In this document: positions 1-9,239 of the stretch, one piece after another | How the letters are laid out: the number at the start of each line of letters is the position of its first letter | How positions within the stretch are numbered: the first letter of the stretch is position 1 | Source of the DNA: Mariprofundus sp. EBB-1 | Lineage (GTDB): Bacteria; Pseudomonadota; Zetaproteobacteria; Mariprofundales; Mariprofundaceae | Assembly: GCF_003665155.1 (NCBI RefSeq) | Contig: NZ_RCFQ01000001.1 | Span: forward strand, 1 to 64,000 | Direction: 5' to 3' | Length of the DNA: 64,000 nt | Notes under the pieces: model-generated | Told to the model about the DNA's origin: nothing | Seen by the model: the letters and a program-made list of their open reading frames with translations, nothing else | The model's database searches: none | Program-made: the position numbers and the translations under genes

Positions 1-2
1 AG

Positions 3-1952
3 TATCGTTCAGAAATTGATGGTCTAAGAGCTATCGCTGTCATCCCCGTAATTTTTTTCCATGCTGGATTTGAGTACTTCAGCGGCGGATTTGTCGGTGT
101 TGATGTATTCTTTGTAATAAGTGGGTACTTGATTACGACAATCATTCTTTCTGAAAAAGAACAGGGTACATTTTCTCTAATCAATTTCTACGAACGAAGG
201 GCCAGACGAATTCTGCCGGCGTTATTTTTAGTGATGCTAGTTTCACTACCCTTCGCATGGGCATTGCTTTTACCAGCTGATATGAAGGATTTTTCTCAGA
301 GTCTGGTTGCTGTTTCATCCTTTGCATCAAACATTCTTTTTTGGCAGGAAACAGGCTATTGGGAAACAGCAAGTGAGTTAAAACCTCTCCTGCATACTTG
401 GAGCCTAGCAGTCGAAGAACAGTATTATGTTCTTTTCCCACTGTTTCTGATGCTGATGTGGCGTTTTCGAAAGCGTTGGATTCTAAGTTCTTTCATGGTG
501 GTGGCAATTATTAGTCTCTCCGTTGCACAATGGGGAGCGTATAGTAGCCCAAGCGCCACCTTTTATTTGTTGCCAACTAGAGGCTGGGAGCTCGCAATAG
601 GTGCGGCTATTGCTTTCTATTTCCTCTATCGCAAACGAGAAATGCGAACGCTTTTGTCCCACCAATCTATTGACGAGGCATTAGCATTTATCGGTCTGTT
701 AATGATTGGGTACTCAGTTTTTGAATTTGATGAAACTGTTCCTTTCCCAAGTCTTTATGCATTGATTCCAACCATAGGAGCAGGGTTAATTATTATCTTT
801 GCATCGTCTCAAACATTGGTTGGACGATTACTCAGTACAAAACCATTTGTTGCCATTGGGCTAATCAGTTATAGCGCATACCTATGGCATCAGCCGTTAT
901 TGACATTTGCTCGCCACAGAAGTTTGACTGAGCCTAGTGAATTGTCTCTCGCTGTCATGGCAGCACTTTCATTGCCGCTTGCTTATCTGAGTTGGAGGTT
1001 TGTTGAAAAGCCATTCAGACAAAAGAATAGATTTAGTAGAAAGGCAGTTTTTACTTTTTCGACAGTCGGGACCGCTCTATTCATTATTATTGGCCTAACT
1101 GGGCATATGACAAATGGTTTTGATGGAAGAAGTAATCAGGGCAAACTAACGACAGGTGCTATACAGAAGAAGCTGGAAGTGAATGATGGATTAAGTGATA
1201 CATGCGTGGATTCATTCACATTATCACCTGATTGCAGAACTAGCGATAATCCAGAAGTGCTAATTTGGGGTGACTCGTTTGCTATGCATTTGACGCAAGG
1301 AATAATAGCATCAAATCCAGATGCTAAAATAATTCAGATGACCAAAAGTATGTGTGGTCCATTTTTTGATATTGCTCAAATTAATTCAATATGCACAAAA
1401 AAATGGGCTAATGGCTGTTTAGAGTTTAATGGCAAAGTCCGTGATTGGCTAAAGACAAATAATACAGTCCAATACGTTGTTCTATCATCACCTTTTACCC
1501 AATACATTGGAGCCCATAATAAACTTTTATTTCGCAATGGAAAAATAGAAAGGGTAAAAATTGACCAAGTAATCGTGGAGTTTAAAAAGACTTTAGATGA
1601 ATTGAAGTCAATGGGACTTAATCCAATCATTTTTTCACCGCCACCAGCTAATGGATATAACCTTGGCCGATGTTTGGCACTTGCTGATTGGAGAGACCTA
1701 AATTTAGATGAGTGCAATTATCAAGAAGAAGCAATTGCTGAGAACCGGATCAAAGTGTATGAATTCCTGACGGTTATAGAGAAAGAATATCGCGTGATTA
1801 GACTAGAGGAATTTCTTTGCGATAATGAAATATGCAAAACACATTTAGATTCTAATTATATATATAGAGATGTGGGGCATTTATCAAGAGAAGGATCAGC
1901 AGCCCTTGGTGAAAAGTATGATTTTTACAATATAATTACCCGCGGATTATGA
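3..1952 (+). CDS. Membrane acyltransferase (Acyl_transf_3) with C-terminal SGNH domain, 5' end missing
   Basis: The reading frame is open from base 3, well upstream of the first ATG at 129. The residues encoded there (DGLRAIAVIPVIFFHAG, then GVDVFFVISGYLI) are the usual N-terminus of the acyltransferase-3 family, so only a few codons are lost at the window edge. About ten hydrophobic helices fill the first 350 residues. The second half is a periplasmic SGNH-type hydrolase domain: GDS nucleophile motif near visible residue 422 (IWGDSF) and a DVGHLS motif near 622 carrying the Asp/His pair. Proteins of this OafB/OatA-like design move acetyl or other acyl groups across the inner membrane onto sugars. 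It heads a polysaccharide operon, so it probably O-acylates the lipid-linked repeat unit. The exact substrate cannot be read from sequence. Confidence 0.9.
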   Translation, partial: YRSEIDGLRAIAVIPVIFFHAGFEYFSGGFVGVDVFFVISGYLITTIILSEKEQGTFSLINFYERRARRILPALFLVMLVSLPFAWALLLPADMKDFSQSLVAVSSFASNILFWQETGYWETASELKPLLHTWSLAVEEQYYVLFPLFLMLMWRFRKRWILSSFMVVAIISLSVAQWGAYSSPSATFYLLPTRGWELAIGAAIAFYFLYRKREMRTLLSHQSIDEALAFIGLLMIGYSVFEFDETVPFPSLYALIPTIGAGLIIIFASSQTLVGRLLSTKPFVAIGLISYSAYLWHQPLLTFARHRSLTEPSELSLAVMAALSLPLAYLSWRFVEKPFRQKNRFSRKAVFTFSTVGTALFIIIGLTGHMTNGFDGRSNQGKLTTGAIQKKLEVNDGLSDTCVDSFTLSPDCRTSDNPEVLIWGDSFAMHLTQGIIASNPDAKIIQMTKSMCGPFFDIAQINSICTKKWANGCLEFNGKVRDWLKTNNTVQYVVLSSPFTQYIGAHNKLLFRNGKIERVKIDQVIVEFKKTLDELKSMGLNPIIFSPPPANGYNLGRCLALADWRDLNLDECNYQEEAIAENRIKVYEFLTVIEKEYRVIRLEEFLCDNEICKTHLDSNYIYRDVGHLSREGSAALGEKYDFYNIITRGL

Positions 1953-2025
1953 GAGTTGCTCTATAATGAACAAAAAATACTGTAAGTTCACATCTGAAAA
2001 TAGACGTTCGTTAACGAGGGAAGGA

Positions 2026-2913
2026 ATGCCAAAGATTTTTGTTCATATTGGATTGCCGAAGACGGCAACTACTACTTTACAAGCTGATTTGTTTCCATTG
2101 TTCAATAATAATTGTTTGCATTATGCAGGCCTAAATCAACCAAGGTTTGGAGATCAGAGTGATTTATATATTGAGTTCTTTCATGCTATTAAAACTGGCA
2201 ATTGTGCATCAATTAGGTCTGACATTGCAGAACACATAAATAAGGGGTGCTCACTTCTTTTCTCGGAAGAAATAATAACAGTCACGGATGATGATGGTAG
2301 CTGGCAAAATAAACTCAGGAACCTTGCATTAATATTAAAAGATTTTGACTATGAAATCCTTCTGACAGTAAGGGAACCGGTAAGCGCATTGTTTTCCTGT
2401 TATGTCGAGCGTTACCGTGAATTTTCGCTAGAAAGAAATACGTTTTGTGATATTGCGAAGAACGATCCAAAGATGCATATATACCACTATAAAAAACTGT
2501 TGAATGAACTTGAAAGCCATTTTCATAGTGATCGTATATTTATTAAAAAATTTGAAGATATTATTGAGGGTGAGCTTGACGATGTCTGTCATCTCCTTCA
2601 AATATCAACGCCAGTGTCAAACATTAAATTAGGTGATCGGAATTCAAAGAAAAAATCTGATCGTTATTGCTACGCTGGATATAACTTTTCGCTGTCTGAT
2701 TTTATCAGAAGCTTGGCGATTAAAGTCAATTTCATGAATTTTAAATATTATTATTTAGTCAGGCAGTTTTTTTCTCCCATAATATGGTTGATGAAGAAGT
2801 TAATAATAGGGAAAGCTAAGATAAATAAACTATCCGATTATGAAAAGAATGAATTGCGCACCCACCTTCAAAAAGAAACGCATGCTTTGCTTAAATACGG
2901 TATCAAGTATTAA
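2026..2913 (+). CDS. Sulfotransferase-like protein
   Basis: The N-terminus reads IFVHIGLPKTATTTLQ, matching the 5'-phosphosulfate-binding loop of PAPS-dependent sulfotransferases. REPVSALFSCYVERY near residue 120 resembles the 3'-phosphate-binding R...S motif. The family transfers sulfate from PAPS to sugar hydroxyls. I chose the ATG at 2026 (295 aa) over the in-frame ATG at 1966, because a GAGGGAAGG ribosome site sits just before 2026 and homology begins there. The gene is very AT-rich and lies between an acyltransferase and a methyltransferase, so it is probably a decorating enzyme of the same polysaccharide. The C-terminal third has no recognisable motif. Similar 'sulfotransferase family' proteins are often uncharacterised, so actual sulfation is an inference. 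Confidence 0.7.
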   Translation: MPKIFVHIGLPKTATTTLQADLFPLFNNNCLHYAGLNQPRFGDQSDLYIEFFHAIKTGNCASIRSDIAEHINKGCSLLFSEEIITVTDDDGSWQNKLRNLALILKDFDYEILLTVREPVSALFSCYVERYREFSLERNTFCDIAKNDPKMHIYHYKKLLNELESHFHSDRIFIKKFEDIIEGELDDVCHLLQISTPVSNIKLGDRNSKKKSDRYCYAGYNFSLSDFIRSLAIKVNFMNFKYYYLVRQFFSPIIWLMKKLIIGKAKINKLSDYEKNELRTHLQKETHALLKYGIKY

Positions 2914-2960
2914 TATGACTTTAAATGACGGGGAGTTTAATAAATGAAAGAGGTTTGGAA

Positions 2961-3884
2961 ATGACTGATATTATTACTCTTCCACCTTTGCCCTCAAGTG
3001 TGAATGCCGGAAAATTAACGGATTGGGGTTCTTCGGGTCTTGATATGCGCCCATGCCCAGTTTGCGACAATGATGATCCTATGCATTTTGTGCGGCGACC
3101 AGATAAAATGGATGTTTCCTGTTGTCATGTATGTGGGATGATGTACCTAGCACAGGTTCCATCATCTGCTAAACTCGAGGAATTTTATAGTGATTATGGA
3201 TCATTTAAAGGGTTTTCTTCGAGAGGACTCTCTTCATTTCGATGTTTCAGAGATGTGTCCACGAATCCCTATATTAAAATTCTCGAATCGACAGGTGGGA
3301 TTAAAGGAAAGTCATTGATGGATGTTGGTTGTGCCTATGGATATTTTTTGCAATTAGCTCGGTTTGCAAAAGCTAATGTTTCTGGTGTGGAATTGGATAT
3401 ACATGCTCAAAAATATTTATCTAGTTTAAATATCCCTGTATTTAACCAGCCTCCAAAAGACTTGAAGTTTGATATTATTAGTGCTTTTCATTTGGTTGAA
3501 CATCTGCTTAACCCCATTGAATTTATTGAGAGTATGTCTAATCGCTTGGTTAAGGATGGTAGACTGTTATTGGCGCTTCCAAATGGTGGGGAAGTCAATG
3601 ATTTTGGCCCAACTTGGGTAGGTTTTAGAGTTGATTTTGAGCACGTCAATTATTTCTCAGTATCAACTCTGAGTAGGTTGCTCTATAAATGTGGTTTGAT
3701 ATTAGAGCAGGTTTGGACACGCGATCAGCCATGTGTTGTAAGGGGCGCTGAGCCTCAATCCCTATCAAGTCTCGTTAATCACCGCTTGAATAGATTATTC
3801 AATAGGATTCTTGGCGCTCAGCAGGCTGTTGAACCACATATCTCTGGGAGCTATGAGCTGGTAATTATTGCCAGAAAGATTTGA
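2961..3884 (+). CDS. Class I SAM methyltransferase with N-terminal zinc ribbon
   Basis: Two cysteine pairs (CPVC, then CCHVCG about 25 residues later) form a small zinc ribbon in the first 70 residues. A Rossmann methyltransferase domain follows, with SAM-binding motif I MDVGCAYGYF and the post-motif AFHLVEHL. This matches the Methyltransf_23 architecture often found in surface-polysaccharide clusters, where such enzymes methylate or otherwise modify sugars. Start choice: the ATG at 2961 has AAAGAGG seven bases upstream, whereas the earlier in-frame ATG at 2925 has no ribosome site. About 150 bases separate it from the next gene; nothing notable is seen there. The sugar target is unknown. Confidence 0.8.
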   Translation: MTDIITLPPLPSSVNAGKLTDWGSSGLDMRPCPVCDNDDPMHFVRRPDKMDVSCCHVCGMMYLAQVPSSAKLEEFYSDYGSFKGFSSRGLSSFRCFRDVSTNPYIKILESTGGIKGKSLMDVGCAYGYFLQLARFAKANVSGVELDIHAQKYLSSLNIPVFNQPPKDLKFDIISAFHLVEHLLNPIEFIESMSNRLVKDGRLLLALPNGGEVNDFGPTWVGFRVDFEHVNYFSVSTLSRLLYKCGLILEQVWTRDQPCVVRGAEPQSLSSLVNHRLNRLFNRILGAQQAVEPHISGSYELVIIARKI

Positions 3885-4037
3885 TTTGAAGAAACGAAGT
3901 TGCGACAAGCCTCTTCAGTAATTGGATTGCAGAGAAGTTTGTGCACTTATCAGAATCAACTAAGTATGTTCCATTGTTCGGTCGAGATATAGGAATAGGA
4001 TAATTAAAAAAATGTTTACAATTTTTGAGGATAAGGA

Positions 4038-5342
4038 ATGAGATCCCAAGCAACCACACAGATTGAACGATTGCATGAAGGGGAGGGGAGGAAGCCGCGT
4101 ATATTGATGATTGCCTCGGCATTTGTTCCATTGGTGAACCCGGAAGCCATCGTGAATGCAAAACTAGCTTTGGCATTTATTGAGCACGGATGGCATGTAG
4201 ATATTGTTTCCCGCCGAATGGCTGATATCACCGATTATAAATATGGCGAACGATGGGAATATCCATGGGAGTCTCTAAGAAAACATACGTTTGAAGTCAG
4301 TTACCCTCATGGAGGAAGGCTTAAACGATTGATTGAAACTCTGTGGGGTGGGGTAACGCTTGGTTATCCGATTTTAGGTTGTCGATGGGGACTACATGCC
4401 TATCAAAAAGCTAAGGCACTGCATGGGAAAGTTCATTATGACCTTATTTTGTCAAGATCTCAGCCGGACGCAGCTCACCTTCCTGCTATGGCTTTATCGA
4501 AGGAAACTGGCACACCATGGATTGCAAATTGGAATGATCCATCCAAAATGCCACCACCTTATGGAAAAGGGCCTTGTGAGTCACTTGGGTTTTGGCATGA
4601 GAGGTTTTTAAAGGCTGTGGTAAAGTCTGCTTCATGGATAACCTTCCCTTCCGAAAGGCAAGGGCGATATATGAACCAGTACCTTGGGGCGAACTTTGTC
4701 AATAAAAGTTCGATGATTCCTCATGTTGCATTTAATCAGGCTCGAAATGCCGGTCAGATCAAAGCTGATGGGTTTACAATTGCTTATGCTGGAAATATCA
4801 CATCTGAGAGGTGTCCCAAGAGTTTTTTGCGAGGATTTAAAAAGTTCCTTGGTAAGGTTGATAACTCTGAGCCTATAAAGTTTATCTTTATCGGACGTGA
4901 TTCGACTGGTGAAATTGAAAATGCCAGAAATAATGGGCTGGAGAAAAATATTGAACTACTGGGGTCATTGGGCTACGAAATGTGTCAGCAAAACCTTGAA
5001 GAGTGTAATGTGTTGCTAATTGTTGAGGCTCCCACAGAAGAAGGTATTTTTTTACCTTCAAAATTTATCGACTATGTTCAATTAGGAAAGCCGATGTTGG
5101 CTGTTTCTCCTAGGGAAAGTACGGTTGCAGATTACCTGCATGAATATGGTGGTGGAATTGCTGCTGATTGCAAATCATCGGATGAAATTTCAAATGCGAT
5201 AGGTGCCTTGTATCAACAATGGCAAAATAAATCACTTTATCAGAAATTTAATTCAGCCAGATTGGAAGAAGCCTTTTCTCCAAAAAACATTATTAATCAG
5301 TATGAGTTATTGATTGCCTCAATGGTTAAAACGCATTTATGA
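4038..5342 (+). CDS. GT4-like glycosyltransferase
   Basis: A 434-residue protein with the two-domain GT-B pattern. The N-terminal half begins with ILMIASAFVPLVNPEAIVNAKLALAF, a donor/acceptor Rossmann half typical of GT4 proteins. The C-terminal half contains IAYAGNITSERCP, FIFIGRD and a late segment FLPSKFIDYVQLGKPMLAVS, corresponding to the nucleotide-sugar binding region. The usual E-x7-E motif is not clear, because the second glutamate region is replaced by the SKFIDY segment, a variation seen in WcaI/FucI-like members. It should add one sugar to the lipid-linked repeat unit at the cytoplasmic face of the membrane. The stop overlaps the next start by four bases (ATGA), indicating translational coupling. 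Confidence 0.75.
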   Translation: MRSQATTQIERLHEGEGRKPRILMIASAFVPLVNPEAIVNAKLALAFIEHGWHVDIVSRRMADITDYKYGERWEYPWESLRKHTFEVSYPHGGRLKRLIETLWGGVTLGYPILGCRWGLHAYQKAKALHGKVHYDLILSRSQPDAAHLPAMALSKETGTPWIANWNDPSKMPPPYGKGPCESLGFWHERFLKAVVKSASWITFPSERQGRYMNQYLGANFVNKSSMIPHVAFNQARNAGQIKADGFTIAYAGNITSERCPKSFLRGFKKFLGKVDNSEPIKFIFIGRDSTGEIENARNNGLEKNIELLGSLGYEMCQQNLEECNVLLIVEAPTEEGIFLPSKFIDYVQLGKPMLAVSPRESTVADYLHEYGGGIAADCKSSDEISNAIGALYQQWQNKSLYQKFNSARLEEAFSPKNIINQYELLIASMVKTHL

Positions 5343-6613
5343 ATCAGCTTACTATTGTGCATATTAATTTTACAGATTCGGGTGGTGGAGCTGCGATGAT
5401 TATGAATGAACTCATCGCTTCTCAAACCAGAGCTGGCCATATTGCTTTTGCATGTTGTGCAAGACCAACTTTGCCAAGTAGCAAATATTTGGGAGTAGGA
5501 AGTAAAGCTGATCTGCCTGCCAAGTTAGTAAATAAGCTCTCAGTATTGCGTAACCAACTCTTAGGAGATACCCGTGCATTTGGCCTAAGCGGAATGCTCA
5601 ATACACTATTAGAAACCAAGGCAGATATTTTTCACATCCATAATATTCATGGAGGGTGGTTTCCCTTGTCTCTTCTTGAGACTCTTTCAGAAATAGCACC
5701 TATCATTTGGACTATACATGACGAATGGGCATATACTGGTCATTGCGTGTACACCTTAGGCTGTGAAAAATTCACATCCGGTTGTGGGAAGTGTCCAGAT
5801 TTAGGTTCCATGGTCCCATTGATTCGAGATACGACAAGGAAGAATTGGCTCTTACGACAAGGAATTTATAGAAAACTGGCGGCGGATGGCGTTATATTGG
5901 CAGCAGTTTCTTCCTGGACAGCCAATAGAGTTAGTCGCTCTGGCATTTGGCCAGGAAAGCTTGTGACCATAAACAATGGTATTAACAAAGACATTTTCTA
6001 CCCTGTTCCTAAACAAGAGGCCAGAAGTAGGCTGGGCCTTGATTCGTCCTCTAAAATTCTTCTTTGCTCTGCAGCAGGGGGAATTAATAACCCGTTCAAG
6101 AATATATCATTGGTTGTGTCGGCTTTAAAAGAACTGCGTGATATGTCTGACCTTAAAGTTGTTATCATAGGTGGCAGCAGCGATCTGGATGTTTCATTAA
6201 CATCCTCCTCCCAGGTGTTATCAGTTGGCCACATAAATGATGTGTCTGTGCTTAGGGACTATTATGCGGCTGCCGATTTATTGGTCTATCCAACCAAAGC
6301 TGATACTTTTGGCTTGGTTGTTGCGGAAGCGATGGCTTGTGGAACCCCTGTTCTGGCTACAGCCGTTGGCGGAGTGGCAGAGATCATCGAGGACGGGGAT
6401 AGCGGTTTTCTTGTTAAAGAAAGCATAAGCGCTGCAGAACTGGCAATAAAAATAAAACAGATATTCAATGACCCTGCTCAATGTTCAAAGGTTAGGGAAA
6501 ACGCTATTAAACGGATCAATGAGAAATTTACCACTGATCTGATGGCATCGGGGTATTTGGCTTTGTATCAAGAGATGATAAACAAATCAGTAAACATGGA
6601 TAGTTACAAATAA
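5339..6613 (+). CDS. GT4 glycosyltransferase, WcaC-like
   Basis: The N-terminus VHINFTDSGGGAAMIMNEL and the internal IWTIHDEWAYTGHCVY followed by a Cys-rich CGKCPDLG segment are characteristic of the WcaC/colanic-acid-type GT4 group. The C-terminal domain has the UDP-sugar region with DTFGLVVAEAMACGTPV, the E-x7-E motif used for sugar nucleotide binding, near residue 325. Length 424 aa is normal. It starts inside the stop of the preceding glycosyltransferase gene. The next gene follows after one base. Role: retaining glycosyl transfer in repeat-unit assembly, cytoplasmic or membrane-associated. Donor and linkage cannot be assigned. Confidence 0.85.
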   Translation: MNQLTIVHINFTDSGGGAAMIMNELIASQTRAGHIAFACCARPTLPSSKYLGVGSKADLPAKLVNKLSVLRNQLLGDTRAFGLSGMLNTLLETKADIFHIHNIHGGWFPLSLLETLSEIAPIIWTIHDEWAYTGHCVYTLGCEKFTSGCGKCPDLGSMVPLIRDTTRKNWLLRQGIYRKLAADGVILAAVSSWTANRVSRSGIWPGKLVTINNGINKDIFYPVPKQEARSRLGLDSSSKILLCSAAGGINNPFKNISLVVSALKELRDMSDLKVVIIGGSSDLDVSLTSSSQVLSVGHINDVSVLRDYYAAADLLVYPTKADTFGLVVAEAMACGTPVLATAVGGVAEIIEDGDSGFLVKESISAAELAIKIKQIFNDPAQCSKVRENAIKRINEKFTTDLMASGYLALYQEMINKSVNMDSYK

Positions 6614-6614
6614 T

Positions 6615-7442
6615 ATGAATCACTTCCCAAAAATCACTGTTATCACACCCTCGTACAATCAGGCATCGTTCCTGTCTCAAACAATTCAATCAGTGATTAA
6701 TCAAAAATACCCAAACCTGCAGTTCATTATCATGGATGGCGGTAGTACAGACGATAGTGTTAACATCATCAAGCAATATTCCGATGACATCGATTATTGG
6801 GTCAGTGAAAAGGATGAGGGGCAAAGTGATGCGATCAACAAAGGCTTGAGACTTGCTGAAGGTGATATTGTCACATGGATAAACAGTGATGACTTGTTGA
6901 TGCCTGGCTCACTCCTTACCGCAGCTCAAGCATGGACGGATAATCCTGATCTGGCTCTTCTTACCGCAGATTGCATACGAATAGGTCCAAAGAATGAGTT
7001 TTTGGCTTGGCACTCCGTGCCAAGGCAGACTGAATGGTTTGCAGAGCGCGGACTCATATATATTGATCAGCCGGGTACGTTCTGGAAAAGAAGTTTTCTG
7101 GGCTCTGATGGATTGATAGACGTTTCATTGGCAGGAGTTATGGATCATGACCTATGGTATCGAATAGTGTTGCAGCAAGGGAAATCACTGAACTTACGTC
7201 AATGCACAGCCGCTATCCGGCTACACGAGGATACCAAAAGCACTAATATCCAGGATGTTTTTGAGAGAGAGGGACAAATGTTGAGGGTTAAGCATTGCAA
7301 AGGTCTTTCAGGCATAGCGTATTCAACACGGTTATTTTACAGGGCATGGAAATGTTTTTCAGGAGATTATTTCAGACAATTTTTATTTTCTTCTTTTCCT
7401 CCAAAAAAGACTATCAAGTATTTGGAGAATGATTTTCACTAA
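6615..7442 (+). CDS. GT2 family glycosyltransferase
   Basis: A 275-residue GT-A fold enzyme. ITVITPSYNQASFLSQTI opens the protein, IIMDGGSTDDS is the nucleotide-binding segment, and WINSDDLLMPGSL contains the metal-binding DxD-type motif near residue 95. DHDLWYRI near 180 supplies the catalytic-base region. These are the standard inverting GT2 motifs. The closest look is to WcaA/PglI-like enzymes acting on lipid-linked intermediates. It follows the previous gene by one base and is followed by a polymerase-like membrane protein. The final 60 residues are basic and aromatic and may bind the membrane. Confidence 0.85.
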   Translation: MNHFPKITVITPSYNQASFLSQTIQSVINQKYPNLQFIIMDGGSTDDSVNIIKQYSDDIDYWVSEKDEGQSDAINKGLRLAEGDIVTWINSDDLLMPGSLLTAAQAWTDNPDLALLTADCIRIGPKNEFLAWHSVPRQTEWFAERGLIYIDQPGTFWKRSFLGSDGLIDVSLAGVMDHDLWYRIVLQQGKSLNLRQCTAAIRLHEDTKSTNIQDVFEREGQMLRVKHCKGLSGIAYSTRLFYRAWKCFSGDYFRQFLFSSFPPKKTIKYLENDFH

Positions 7443-7471
7443 TATGTATGAGTTAAATGCTGAGATAGAAA

Positions 7472-8665
7472 ATGTCTCTTAATATATTGAAACGATTCCC
7501 AATGTTATGGGTTGTGGTTATGACTACGGGAATGGCTCTGGTGTTCGGCGATGTTAATATCGCAGGAATACAGTTGAGTGGTCTTGCGTGGGTTATTTGT
7601 GTAGTCCTTTCGCTGCTTCAGATAATCATATCTCGGGGGAAAACCTTTTTCCCAATTCGAATTTGGTTTCCGTGGATATTGGTTGTTTTGATTTATGTGT
7701 TAGTTAGTGAAGATCCCAATGCGCTCCAAAGAAGTTTGATGCTTATATGTCCTATCTTGGTCGGGATGGCGATTGCTTCTAAACCGGTTAGTAGAAATGA
7801 AGTGCGATGGTTTTTTTCATCCATTAAATATTTAGGTGTAACCCTTCTTTTGGTTATTGCTTTAAAAACTGGTTTCTTGCTGACGGGAAATATGGCTACT
7901 TTCGGACATGCCGCTGCAGAAGTAACCTTTGCTTCATTTTTAGCAGCATTTTTTATTGTAAAATATGTGGCGGGTGAAAAAAAAATGATTTATTGGTGGG
8001 GGGTGACTCCATTGATTCCACTGTTAGCCTACACAAGGGCCGCGATGTTTGTTGCCCTCATAAGTCTTCCTCTTACGCTTGCTCCATTGGGTAAGAGAAA
8101 ACGAATCGTTATTGCATGTTTAATTCTGGCTATAGGCACAGCTGTATTTTATACCGACAGATTTCAGCAAAGGATGTTTTATACTGGTCATGGAACCATT
8201 TCTGATGTGTTTTCAGGTAGCTCTGATATTAACACCAGTGGTCGAACTTATATGTGGGATATGATGATGTATGAAATTGACAAAAAGCCTCTATTGGGCC
8301 ACGGAGCCAATGCTTCTGAGACATTCCTTTTAAGTTTTACAAAAATGACCCACCCTCATAACGATTATGTTAGAATCTTGTTTGATTATGGTATTTTAGG
8401 ACTACTAGTATTTCTTACTTGTCTGTCAGTTCAAGCTATAGATTCATACAAAAAGGCTAAAAAATATTCAGGGGACAAGAGCACCTTGTTTTACTTGGGT
8501 AGCTCGGCATTTATACTGTTTCTCCTATTCATGTTTACGGACAATATTGTTATGTATGCGGCATTCTTTGGGAACATGCACTTTGCATCACTTGGTCTTG
8601 CTTATAGTGCGAGTAGAACCAAAATGAATACTGCCAACGACCGATTATTATATGCGAGAGGCTAG
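7472..8665 (+). CDS. O-antigen polymerase/ligase-like membrane protein (Wzy/WaaL type)
   Basis: The protein is 397 residues with roughly ten hydrophobic segments. Near residue 290 the large periplasmic loop is followed by HPHNDYVRILFDYGILGL, the histidine-containing signature of the Wzy_C / O-antigen ligase family. Such proteins polymerise or transfer undecaprenyl-linked oligosaccharides at the periplasmic face. In this operon it is the best candidate for the repeat-unit polymerase. A second protein of the same superfamily lies at 25654-27093, so one may polymerise and the other ligate or terminate; sequence alone cannot decide. The 3' end overlaps the upstream part of the next reading frame. 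Confidence 0.8.
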   Translation: MSLNILKRFPMLWVVVMTTGMALVFGDVNIAGIQLSGLAWVICVVLSLLQIIISRGKTFFPIRIWFPWILVVLIYVLVSEDPNALQRSLMLICPILVGMAIASKPVSRNEVRWFFSSIKYLGVTLLLVIALKTGFLLTGNMATFGHAAAEVTFASFLAAFFIVKYVAGEKKMIYWWGVTPLIPLLAYTRAAMFVALISLPLTLAPLGKRKRIVIACLILAIGTAVFYTDRFQQRMFYTGHGTISDVFSGSSDINTSGRTYMWDMMMYEIDKKPLLGHGANASETFLLSFTKMTHPHNDYVRILFDYGILGLLVFLTCLSVQAIDSYKKAKKYSGDKSTLFYLGSSAFILFLLFMFTDNIVMYAAFFGNMHFASLGLAYSASRTKMNTANDRLLYARG

Positions 8666-8669
8666 CGGC

Positions 8670-9239
8670 ATGCCAATTTCTGTTGATGTAAATCGTTCGA
8701 TGATGGGTGACTTTAAAGCAGATCTGACACGTTACAAAAAAGGCTCATTTATTGATATCAGTGAACCTTCTATTTGGGTTGTGTTCTTGTATCGCCTTGG
8801 GAAATCAATTCGTGCGATTACTTTCTCACCATTGAGGTTTGTATGTAATCTTATTTTTCTACCTGTATTTTTCTTATCTACTGTATTCATTGGGATTACG
8901 ATCCCTCGGGGATGTGAAATTGGTCCCGGACTAAGGATTTATCATTTTGGTGGAATTGTTCTAAATCCACTAGTGACCATTGGCCGCAACTGCACGATGC
9001 GTCATGGCGTGACTATAGGTAATAGGCAGGCCGATGATGATGTGCCAGTCATTGGTGATAATGTTGATATTGGTGCAGGCGCAAAGATTCTGGGGAAAAT
9101 AAGAATTGGCAACAACGTTAGCATAGGTGCAAATGCTGTCGTTCTTATTGATATCCCAGATGACCATGTCGCTGTTGGCGTGCCAGCAAGGGCAATCCCA
9201 AAAACAGCCACTGCTTCGACTGATTCACCCGAAAAATGA
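8670..9239 (+). CDS. Serine acetyltransferase-like hexapeptide-repeat acetyltransferase
   Basis: The N-terminal 80 residues are partly hydrophobic. After them the protein shows a left-handed beta-helix of hexapeptide repeats (IGPGLRIYHFGGIVLN, IGRNCTMRHGVTIGN, IGDNVDIGAGAKILG, IGNNVSIGANAVV) and ends with VAVGVPARAIP, as in CysE-like O-acetyltransferases. It likely acetylates a sugar of the polysaccharide using acetyl-CoA. I prefer the ATG at 8670 (189 aa) over the one at 8652, because GAGAGG sits eight bases upstream of it and the earlier start would overlap the polymerase gene. Its stop shares an ATGA overlap with the following glycosyltransferase gene. True cysteine biosynthesis is unlikely given the context. 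Confidence 0.82.
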   Translation: MPISVDVNRSMMGDFKADLTRYKKGSFIDISEPSIWVVFLYRLGKSIRAITFSPLRFVCNLIFLPVFFLSTVFIGITIPRGCEIGPGLRIYHFGGIVLNPLVTIGRNCTMRHGVTIGNRQADDDVPVIGDNVDIGAGAKILGKIRIGNNVSIGANAVVLIDIPDDHVAVGVPARAIPKTATASTDSPEK

